This document shows, one piece after another, positions 21,260 through 31,718 of a stretch of 64,000 bases of DNA. The translations under genes and the position numbers were made by a program. Origin of the DNA: Metridium senile (taxonomy: Eukaryota > Cnidaria > Anthozoa > Actiniaria > Metridiidae); NCBI GenBank assembly GCA_949775045.1, contig OX459097.1, positions 12,246,695 through 12,310,694 on the forward strand, read 5' to 3'. The notes beneath the pieces were generated by a model. The model made no database searches, was not told the origin of the DNA, and worked only from the letters and a program-made list of their open reading frames with translations. Every line of letters starts with the position of its first letter. The stretch's first letter is position 1.

Positions 21260-21522
21260 CCTGGGGCACACATCGATCCATCACGTGACCCGTGTTTCAT
21301 GCCTTGTCACAATATACAAGGTACCTGACCCTGCTGACCATCCATCCCGCGGGATTGACCACAGGAACCCCATAATCTACAAGCGCGCCACAGGAAACCC
21401 AAAGACTACAAGCGCGCGCCAAACGAAGAAACCAAAATAGTCGCGCGCATTTTTTTCCATTGAATCTTTATTGAAAAATAAAAAAATCCTCGAAAGGAGT
21501 AGTTGGGCTGCCTGTGGATAAA

Positions 21523-21690
21523 CCACAGGCAGCCCAACTATTGTCTTTGAGGATTTTTTTTAATGACAATAAAGTTATTTTTAACCGCGCGCCGAGCGAA
21601 ATAAATATTGAGCGCGCAGGTGGGGTTCCTGTGGGGAATTTGTTTGAAAGCTCGCGGATGGGATTCCTGTGGCTTTTTGCAAGCAATTTT
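21523..21690 (+). repeat. Left terminal inverted repeat of the 40.8-kb element
   Basis: It starts at the junction where CCTGTGG-ATAAA-CCACAGG joins the 4.4-kb element. Two internal inverted versions of the terminal motif, GGGGTTCCTGTGG and GGGATTCCTGTGG, lie within it. These look like iterated protein-binding sites. Confidence 0.85.
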
Positions 21691-22284
21691 TCGGTCGCGC
21701 GGAATCGCACGTACGACAAAAAAAATCGAAGAAAGTAGTATCTTGATACAAGGTCTGAAACTTGATGGCGTGGATGGATGGATGTGCTTTCCAGCTTGCT
21801 AGGGCACGCAAATCTCACGGAAATTCAACGACGAGCGCCGAAAGTTCGCCGTGAAGCAATCGACTGACTCGCCGAAAAAAAAATGTTGTTAAAACTTTTC
21901 TTTCAAAACAAAAAATGTTGTTTTTCTCTTAGGGATTTAAACTGAGTACACTTTTAAAACCAACAAGAACAAACAGATAAGTATGTGGAATTTATTTCCA
22001 TGTTTATTTGAAATATAACTTTATTTTATTTGACAATGTGAAGAGATTTTCATTCAAAGTGTATTTATAGAATCCGTAAATGTTGTGTTTTAACTAAAGT
22101 TTTTTGGCAATATATAGCTTATAAAATACAATTGTAAACGCTTCACACTTTCAAAACATATTTTCTATTCTTAGTGTTGGAACCGCTATAACTAAGTATA
22201 AAGTGTTCACAAAATAAAGTTGAGCTTTTTTCAAGCGTGGAAAACTTCGCAAAGCGGCCATCACAAATTCACTGTTTAGCTCGG

Positions 22285-22580
22285 CTGTTATGTACGAGTC
22301 AAATCCAAAGGTGCCCATCCCCCCCCCCGGGCAAACCCCCGGGCATTTGACTTTTTGAAAAAAAATTGGTCAAATTCCCCACCATCTGGGCAAACTGAAC
22401 AGTCAAATGTCCCACTATTGAAACAACAGAATGGTCAAATGCCCGCCCCTCGAGCTGAGGGTTGTCCAACACTCTGATATTTGACCAATGGTCAAATCCA
22501 TCGGACTCCATTTGACAGGGTTTGACCAATGGTCAAGCATTAATATATGCAAGAAATATGCATAATTATCTTATGTCATT
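22285..22580. repeat. Left subterminal inverted block
   Basis: AAATCCAAAGGTGCCCATCC with a C-run and CCCGGGCATTTGAC is matched in reverse at about 61,335-61,395. TTTGACCAATGGTCAAATCC...GTCAAGCATTAATATATGC is matched at about 60,630-60,730. Between the two matched parts the right copy has roughly 500 bp extra. The TTGACCATTGGTCAA palindrome resembles the one in the 123-bp repeats. Confidence 0.75.
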
Positions 22581-22923
22581 ATACACATTGATTAACTGAC
22601 TGTGGGCCTAGTGTGGCACTTAGTGAAAATAATAAAAAAAAATTAAATAGGGGTGGCAAAAGATTTGACCGTTGAGATCGAATGTACATTGAATAATTAC
22701 TGACTGTGTGCTTAGTGTGGCACTTAGTGAAAATAATTAAAAAAAAAATTAAATAGGGGTGGCAAAAGATTTGACCATTGGGATCGAATGTTCAATCTCT
22801 GACGTTAGAACAACTGATACTCCTTTGGGCCTCCTGTGGAAGTTACTTGCATATGTAATGAGTCTTTCTTCAATACTCTCATGATTGACGTAGCCGAATA
22901 GGTAATGACGTCACCAACTGACA

Positions 22924-25900
22924 GTGCAATTGACCATTGGGTCCCAATGGTCAAGTTTTTTGGCTGGCCTCATTGAAGGCCTACTCATTAGATATGCAAT
23001 AACTTTCGAAACGGGCCGGCCAAAAAACTTGACCATTGGGACCCAATGGTCAATTGAACTGTCAGATGGTGACGTCATTAACTATTGGGCTTCCTGTGGA
23101 AGTTGCTCGCAAATCTAATGTGTAGGCCTTCGAACAGGCCAGCCAAAAAACTTGACCATTGGGACCCAATGGTCAATTGAACTGTCAGATGGTGACGTCA
23201 TTAACTATTGGGCTTCCTGTGGAAGTTGCTCGCAAATCTAATGAGTAGGCCTTCGAACAGGCCGGCCAAAAAAGTTGACCATTGGGACCCAATGGTCAAT
23301 TGAACTGTCAGATGGTGACGTCATGACGTATTGGGCTTCCTGTAGAAGTTGCTCGCAAATCTAATGAGTAGGCCTTCGAACAGGCCGGCCAAAAAAGTTG
23401 ACCATTGGGACCCAATGGTCAATTGCATTGTCAGATGGTGACGTCATTACGTATTGGGCTTCCTGTGGAAGTTGCTCGCAATTCTAATGAGTAGGCCTTC
23501 GAACAGGCCGGCCAAAAAACTTGACCATTGGGACCCAATGGTCAATTGCACTGTCAGATGGTGACGTCATTACGTATTGGGCTTCCTGTGGAAGTTGCTC
23601 GCAATTCTAATGAGTAGGCCTTCGAACAGGCCGGCCAAAAAAGTTGACCATTGGGACCCAATGGTCAATTGAACTGTCAGATGGTGACGTCATGACGTAT
23701 TGGGCTTCCTGTAGAAGTTGCTCGCAAATCTAATGAGTAGGCCTTCGAACAGGCCGGCCAAAAAACTTGACCATTGGGACCCAATGGTCAATTGCACTGT
23801 CAGATGGTGACGTCATTACGTATTGGGCTTCCTGTGGAAGTTGCTCGCAAATCTAATGAGTAGGCCTTCGAACAGGCCGGCCAAAAAACTTGACCATTGG
23901 GACCCAATGGTCAATTGAACTGTCAGATGGTGACGTCATTAACTATTGGGCTTCCTGTGGAAGTTGCTCGCAAATCTAATGAGTAGGCCTTCGAACAGGC
24001 CGGCCAAAAAAGTTGACCATTGGGACCCAATGGTCAATTGAACTGTCAGATGGTGACGTCATTACGTATTGGGCTTCCTGTGGAAGTTGCTCGTAAATCT
24101 AATGAGTAGGCCTTCGAACAGGCCGGCCAAAAAAGTTGACCATTGGGACCCAATGGTCAATTGCACTGTCAGATGGTGACGTCATTACGTATTGGGCTTC
24201 CTGTGGAAGTTGCTCGCAAATCTAATGAGTAGGCCTTCGAACAGGCCGGCCAAAAAACTTGACCATTGGGACCCAATGGTCAATTGAACTGTCAGATGGT
24301 GACGTCATTAACTATTGGGCTTCCTGTGGAAGTTGCTCGCAAATCTAATGAGTAGGCCTTCGAACAGGCCGGCCAAAAAAGTTGACCATTGGGACCCAAT
24401 GGTCAATTGAACTGTCAGATGGTGACGTCATTACGTATTGGGCTTCCTGTGGAAGTTGCTCGTAAATCTAATGAGTAGGCCTTCGAACAGGCCGGCCAAA
24501 AAAGTTGACCATTGGGACCCAATGGTCAATTGCACTGTCAGATGGTGACGTCATTACGTATTGGGCTTCCTGTGGAAGTTGCTCGCAAATCTAATGAGTA
24601 GGCCTTCGAACAGGCCGGCCAAAAAAGTTGACCATTGGGACCCAATGGTCAATTGCACTGTCAGATGGTGACGTCATTACGTATTGGGCTTCCTGTGGAA
24701 GTTGCTCGCAAATCTAATGAGTAGGCCTTCAAACAGGCCGGCCAAAAAACTTGACCATTGGGACCCAATGGTCAATTGCATTGTCAGATGGTGACGTCAT
24801 TACGTATTGGGCTTCCTGTGGAAGTTGCTCGCAAATCTAATGAGTAGGCCTTCGAACAGGGCGGCCAAAAAACTTGACCATTGGGACCCAATGGTCAATT
24901 GAACTGTCAGTTGGTGACGTCATTAGCTATTGGGCTTCCTGTGGAAGTTGCTCGCAAATCTAATGAGTAGGCCTTCGAACAGGCCGGCCAAAAAACTTGA
25001 CCATTGGGACCCAATGGTCAATTGAACTGTCAGATGGTGACGTCATTAACTATTGGGCTTCCTGTGGAAGTTGCTCGCAAATCTAATGAGTAGGCCTTCG
25101 AACAGGCCGGCCAAAAAACTTGACCATTGGGACCCAATGGTCAATTGAACTGTCAGATGGTGACGTCATGACGTATTGGGCTTCCTGTAGAAGTTGCTCG
25201 CAAATCTAATGAGTAGGCCTTCGAACAGGCCGGCCAAAAAAGTTGACCATTGGGACCCAATGGTCAATTGCACTGTCAGATGGTGACGTCATTACGTATT
25301 GGGCTTCCTGTGGAAGTTGCTCGCAATTCTAATGAGTAGGCCTTCGAACAGGCCGGCCAAAAAACTTGACCATTGGGACCCAATGGTCAATTGCACTGTC
25401 AGATGGTGACGTCATTACGTATTGGGCTTCCTGTGGAAGTTGCTCGCAATTCTAATGAGTAGGCCTTCGAACAGGCCGGCCAAAAAAGTTGACCATTGGG
25501 ACCCAATGGTCAATTGAACTGTCAGATGGTGACGTCATGACGTATTGGGCTTCCTGTAGAAGTTGCTCGCAAATCTAATGAGTAGGCCTTCGAACAGGCC
25601 GGCCAAAAAAGTTGACCATTGGGACCCAATGGTCAATTGCACTGTCAGATGGTGACGTCATTACGTATTGGGCTTCCTGTGGAAGTTGCTCGCAAATCTA
25701 ATGAGTAGGCCTTCGAACAGGCCGGCCAAAAAAGTTGACCATTGGGACCCAATGGTCAATTGCACTGTCAGATGGTGACGTCATTACGTATTGGGCTTCC
25801 TGTGGAAGTTGCTCGCAAATCTAATGAGTAGGCCTTCAAACAGGCCGGCCAAAAAAGTTGACCATTGGGACCCAATGGTCAATTGCATTGTCAGATGGTG

Positions 25901-28079
25901 ACGTCATTACGTATTGGGCTTCCTGTGGAAGTTGCTCGCAAATCTAATGAGTAGGCCTTCGAACAGGGCGGCCAAAAAACTTGACCATTGGGACCCAATG
26001 GTCAATTGAACTGTCAGTTGGTGACGTCATTAGCTATTGGGCTTCCTGTGGAAGTTGCTCGCAAATCTAATGAGTAGGCCTTCGAACAGGCCGGCCAAAA
26101 AACTTGACCATTGGGACCCAATGGTCAATTGAACTGTCAGATGGTGACGTCATTAACTATTGGGCTTCCTGTGGAAGTTGCTCGCAAATCTAATGAGTAG
26201 GCCTTCGAACAGGCCGGCCAAAAAACTTGACCATTGGGACCCAATGGTCAATTGAACTGTCAGATGGTGACGTCATGACGTATTGGGCTTCCTGTAGAAG
26301 TTGCTCGCAAATCTAATGAGTAGGCCTTCGAACAGGCCGGCCAAAAAAGTTGACCATTGGGACCCAATGGTCAATTGCACTGTCAGATGGTGACGTCATT
26401 ACGTATTGGGCTTCCTGTGGAAGTTGCTCGCAATTCTAATGAGTAGGCCTTCGAACAGGCCGGCCAAAAAACTTGACCATTGGGACCCAATGGTCAATTG
26501 CACTGTCAGATGGTGACGTCATTACGTATTGGGCTTCCTGTGGAAGTTGCTCGCAATTCTAATGAGTAGGCCTTCGAACAGGCCGGCCAAAAAAGTTGAC
26601 CATTGGGACCCAATGGTCAATTGAACTGTCAGATGGTGACGTCATGACGTATTGGGCTTCCTGTAGAAGTTGCTCGCAAATCTAATGAGTAGGCCTTCGA
26701 ACAGGCCGGCCAAAAAAGTTGACCATTGGGACCCAATGGTCAATTGCACTGTCAGATGGTGACGTCATTACGTATTGGGCTTCCTGTGGAAGTTGCTCGC
26801 AAATCTAATGAGTAGGCCTTCGAACAGGCCGGCCAAAAAACTTGACCATTGGGACCCAATGGTCAATTGAACTGTCAGATGGTGACGTCATTAACTATTG
26901 GGCTTCCTGTGGAAGTTGCTCGCAAATCTAATGAGTAGACCTTCGAACAGGCCGGCCAAAAAAGTTGACCATTGGGACCCAATGGTCAATTGAACTGTCA
27001 GATGGTGACGTCATTACGTATTGGGCTTCCTGTGGAAGTTGCTCGTAAATCTAATGAGTAGGCCTTCGAACAGGCCGGCCAAAAAAGTTGACCATTGGGA
27101 CCCAATGGTCAATTGCACTGTCAGATGGTGACGTCATTACGTATTGGGCTTCCTGTGGAAGTTGCTCGCAAATCTAATGAGTAGGCCTTCGAACAGGCCG
27201 GCCAAAAAACTTGACCATTGGGACCCAATGGTCAATTGAACTGTCAGATGGTGACGTCATTAACTATTGGGCTTCCTGTGGAAGTTGCTCGCAAATCTAA
27301 TGAGTAGGCCTTCGAACAGGCCGGCCAAAAAAGTTGACCATTGGGACCCAATGGTCAATTGAACTGTCAGATGGTGACGTCATTACGTATTGGGCTTCCT
27401 GTGGAAGTTGCTCGTAAATCTAATGAGTAGGCCTTCGAACAGGCCGGCCAAAAAAGTTGACCATTGGGACCCAATGGTCAATTGCACTGTCAGATGGTGA
27501 CGTCATTACGTATTGGGCTTCCTGTGGAAGTTGCTCGCAAATCTAATGAGTAGGCCTTCGAACAGGCCGGCCAAAAAAGTTGACCATTGGGACCCAATGG
27601 TCAATTGCACTGTCAGATGGTGACGTCATTACGTATTGGGCTTCCTGTGGAAGTTGCTCGCAAATCTAATGAGTAGGCCTTCAAACAGGCCGGCCAAAAA
27701 ACTTGACCATTGGGACCCAATGGTCAATTGCATTGTCAGATGGTGACGTCATTACGTATTGGGCTTCCTGTGGAAGTTGCTCGCAAATCTAATGAGTAGG
27801 CCTTCGAACAGGGCGGCCAAAAAACTTGACCATTGGGACCCAATGGTCAATTGAACTGTCAGTTGGTGACGTCATTAGCTATTGGGCTTCCTGTGGAAGT
27901 TGCTCGCAAATCTAATGAGTAGGCCTTCGAACAGGCCGGCCAAAAAAGTTGACCATTGGGACCCAATGGTCAATTGAACTGTCAGTTGGTGACGTCATTA
28001 GCTATTGGGCTTCCTGTGGAAGTTGCTCGCAAATCTAATGAGTAGCCCTTCGAACAGGCCGGCCAAAGAACTTGACCAT
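22924..28079. repeat. Subterminal 123-bp satellite, about 42 copies
   Basis: Successive GACCATTGGGACCCAATGG blocks lie at 23,031, 23,154, 23,277, 23,400 and 23,523, an exact 123-bp period that holds to about 28,075. Each unit contains four landmarks. They are a near-palindrome with 12-bp arms TTGACCATTGGG/CCCAATGGTCAA; a perfect TGACGTCA; GGGCTTCCTGTGG (TGTAG in some units), whose complement is one base from the element's terminal CCACAGGCAGCCC; and GGCCTTCGAACAGGCC. Some variants recur at 1,107 bp (nine units) and 1,845 bp (fifteen units), showing higher-order duplication. No open frame persists. Confidence 0.95.
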
Positions 28080-29549
28080 TACCTATGGCTTATATTTGAA
28101 AGAAAATGGTGGATAATCCTGTATTCTGTTGACTTTCTTCGCTTTATTGCTCTTGAAAGACCTTTATAGTAACGCTTCATTACAATGTGTTACTAAAGGC
28201 TGGCGATAGTGAAAAAAAATATAATCTCAAAACACGGAAATTCTGCAAAGTAAAGTTATCTTTTTAGAGCTTTAATTTTCTGATCTCGAAGTAGAATCTC
28301 TAACTTTCGTATTGATTACAGCCAAACCTACCATAAACTACAGAATAAATAGAAGCGTTCCTATCGAGGTTGGAAGGCTTGATTTATTATTCTAAACTTG
28401 GTTATACATTTGTTATGAAATTTGCATAAATGCATCGAATCTTGTAAGTTTTAAATTGCAGTGTTCAAGCGTCAACTACCCTGGTTGCAGAGGGGCTTTC
28501 TTTTATAGGGAAATAATACGAGTCGCGAAGCGACAATTTAAGTTATTGAGTCGTGAAGCGAAGATGATCGAGTCGCGGAGCGATGGAACGATCGTGGAAC
28601 TACCAAACAAACAAAATACATTCAAAATAGTCCTCGAAACTACACGTATATGCTGATTGACATTATGCAGAAAAGGCGACAATACAATGAGAACTTTGTT
28701 AGATCAATTCGCTCAAACAAAGACGGTCATTTTGAGTTTAAAGCATCAAAACTCTTTTACATGAACATTACAGTAAAACAAATTTCTCTGGTTATTAAGC
28801 TTTGAAATGATGTGTAAATCTTTGAAAGAACATTTAATGTCTTTAAACTGACGAGCTATTAAATGAGTTTTGAGCCTTATTGCTGTCGTGAATGTAAGAT
28901 AGAATATAACACTACAGGAAACCCGACAATACAAATTTCGTCACGTGATCGACACGTCGTATGACTGTAATTTCAAGAATTCGAAAGAATGGCCAGCTTT
29001 GAACGATCGAAGTGTTTAGTTATCTTTGGCTGCTACTTCATATCTGTGTAAAGAAAAATAATGTTTAATGTGTATTTGTACTATTCATGAAGTTTTTTAG
29101 ATTTAATAAGACGTTTAAAACCGTGAAAAGGAATGATTTGTATTCACAACAAAAGCATTTAATAGCCCGGCATAATTTACTCATCACACACCGATTGAAG
29201 TGTCCTTCGAATTTTGGCATTTTTAAGGTCAGATCAACATATATAAGGTCAAGAATCTCACATTTTGCTGTATGTTTGTCATTCTTATATAATCATTAAT
29301 ATGAAATGAGCTTTATTCTAAGAATGAGCTTTTGACAAATGTTTTCGTATAGTCAAATTGGTGCGAATAGGCGCCGAAACATTCACTATAAACGTAAATA
29401 AAAGATGCAAATATTGTACAATATTACCGGGAATATTGCTCTGCTCTTAACAATAAATAAGCTTCGACAACTGGCAGTTTTATTATTGTTCTGCAAATTT
29501 GGACGCGACTGCACAAATACATATTGTTCTCTATTGTCAGAAGGGTGTG

Positions 29550-29672
29550 TTTATATGAAAGCGAGTTGTCCCTGATAGCCGGGATAACTCTTTTTGTTTT
29601 GTATTCTCCGGGGAACTCAAAACAAAAGAGTTATCCTGGCTAGCAGGGGGAACTCGACTTCATATAAACATC
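29550..29672. mobile_element. Hairpin element
   Basis: GTTTATATGAAAGCGAGTTG pairs with the inverse CAACTC-like block ending ACTTCATATAAAC. The central GATAACTCTTTTTGTTTTG pairs with CAAAACAAAAGAGTTATCC. It has no coding content. Confidence 0.75.
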
Positions 29673-31423
29673 TCCTTAGACTTCCTGCCGATTCATTTTG
29701 CACATTGATTGTTCAGTTTATATATCTGTTTCAAGCAGTAGCCTCATGCAGTCTTAGACTGCCTATTTTATTAGCGAGGTATGTATAAAAAAAACACAGC
29801 CTGCAAAAATGTTATCAAAATTTACTCTACTTTAGTTAGAATTAAGAAGTTATTGCTGATTTTCTACAATTCAAGGGCTTTTCAAGTGCCTTTAAAAAGG
29901 TAATTCATATTTATTGAGAAGTTTTCAACGCTGGTAATCAGTTTTAAAAACGTTGTACCGTCACTACGGTAAACGAATTATATTCCATCCATTTGTCAGT
30001 CGTGATCAATATTCTCAACCACTATAAGTCGAAGAATAATATCATTATGATTAAGGTAATATTATGACAACAGATTGAGCAGATGAAATTAAACAGCAAA
30101 TCCTTTAGCTTGAAAGGACACTTTCAAGAAGGTTTAAAATTATTTAGAAAGTTTGCCAATATATTAGCTAAATAGGAGAATAAATAATTTGAGGTAGTCT
30201 GTATGTATAATAAATGATCTTTATTAAAATGGTTTACATAAATTGTAATAGTTATTGAAGTAAAGAATCTAGATACTTTTATTTCCCTTTTCACTAGTTC
30301 ATTAACATGGGAAAGGTAAAATGTAATTGGAACACTATATACATGTATATCTTATTAAATGTAGCTGTAACTTTTTCTCCATTGATATGAGAACTGCTAT
30401 GTATAAATCACATCATTAAATAGAATATAAAAATCAGCTGTAGTTGTAATATTGTGTTGTTTTAATGTTATAATTGTGGAGAATTATTGAACTTTGTGCA
30501 AATTTGAAAATCAAAACATTATAAAGATAGAAAAAATCCTGTTATAATTTATAATTTAAAAAATATAATTACAGTAACTATTTATCAAAAAATTAATTAG
30601 GGGTGATTGGAATTTGTGTTTATAGCTTTTTATAGGAAACCTTTGTTTGCTAATACAAATGATATTCTTGACGGCTAGAGTGAAGTCATGTAACCCGTGA
30701 AATAGATATTTCACTATTACACTGTAGCCAGCAATTATTTCACAGGTTAATTAATGCCTTCACTCTATTGTAGACGAGGACGTTTTTGTGGTGTGCTCTG
30801 TTCTTGTGCTTTTCGTAAATCGTACTCTTCGAAGTGGAGTTCACTAACGAATGAAAGAAAAATAAATTTATAAATATTAAACAAGTTATTACTCCATTGA
30901 CGGGCAGAGGCTTCTCCATACATGATTCATTCATTCATATTAATGTTTGATATATACAATTACACTAGTGCTGTATTGGGTATGTAACTTCATATAATAG
31001 GATAGCATACAAACATTATAAGTGGGTTGCAACATAAATACCACTAAATACTGCTAAATTATGCAAATTGCTTTTGTTCTCTATTGTTTAATCAACACTA
31101 TTTAGTGATAAATAGTAACTGTTATACTAGTTGTATTTAATATATGAAATAGTCGCTTGCTTGTTATTTTTTGAAAGCATTAATAAATAGTTATGTGTAC
31201 ATAATATTTCATAAATAATTGTGCTCCTCAGGAATATGAGAGAAACTGTTGTTCTTGTCATTTTGGTTATTTCTAGTTCTTGACATATTGCAAGGTATGT
31301 ATTTTTTTACATATGCAATGTGAAATAAATTTTAGTATTATCTTTGAAATAAATTTTTCATTAGTTTTTTTCTTTTTAAGTTTGACTTTGTGTTACATTT
31401 CCTTTATGAATTTTGTTATGAAT

Positions 31424-31690
31424 ATTATGGGGGGGGGGGGGGGGGGGTAGTACACCCTTAGTCCAAGTGGTAATGAGTAAGGTTTTGAAAACGACCCCTA
31501 AAAGATACACACAGATAAAAATAACTGATAAAGCCTTGTTGATTTGACCCCAACAAAATAGAGTAAAAGTGTCAGTTCGATAACTGATATTTTTGCGACA
31601 GAACCCTAAAAGGTACGTCAATCACCCTTAGCACTTGGACTCCCCCCCCCCCTCCCCGGAAAATTGTTACCACAAAAAAAAAAAAAAAGA
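31424..31690. mobile_element. Small inverted element bounded by G and C runs
   Basis: A run of about 24 G precedes TAGTACACCCTTAGTCCAAGT. Near 31,622-31,656 CCTTAGCACTTGGACT runs into a C stretch, the approximate inverse. It lies just downstream of the DUF3987 gene stop. The long G and C runs are also places where assembly error is likely. Confidence 0.5.
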
Positions 31691-31718
31691 AATGTAAAAC
31701 TAGTGGTGGAACTAAGTA

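Larger units (their letters stand above)
17091..21517. mobile_element. 4.4-kb non-autonomous element sharing ends with the giant element
   Basis: The left end starts CCACAGGCAGCCCAACTA and the right end is its reverse complement. The inverted repeat continues about 180 bp, through a CGCGCGACTATTTTGGTTTC block and the motif GGGGTTCCTGTGG, to CAATCCCGCGGGAT. ATAAA flanks both ends (17,086-17,090 and 21,518-21,522). The first ~35 bp match the neighbouring 40.8-kb element's ends, so both could use the same transposase. Inside are only nested or decayed parts. A second inner inverted pair (ACAAGGTATGAAACACGG near 19,250 and its inverse near 21,300) belongs to its backbone. Confidence 0.85.
28080..31718. 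other. Gene-free interval inside the giant element, with small repeats
   Basis: It holds a half copy of the ACAGCCAAACCTAC element (28,318-28,460), GAGTCGCGAAGCGAC-type iterations near 28,520-28,580 and a hairpin at 29,550-29,672. A short inverted pair lies around 30,675-30,770 (AGAGTGAAGTCATGTAACC against GGTTAATTAATGCCTTCACTCT). The ORFs present are short and unsupported. If the DUF3987 gene has further 3' exons they would lie here, but none were recognised. Confidence 0.5.

Noticed and set aside
22924..28079. CRISPR-like array
   Set aside because: The whole 123-bp unit repeats; there are no unique spacers, and the setting is eukaryotic.
28456..28656. 66-codon frame with GTCGCGAAGCGAC repeats
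   Set aside because: It reads through a dispersed GAGTCGCGAAGCGAC-type repeat and has no recognisable homology.
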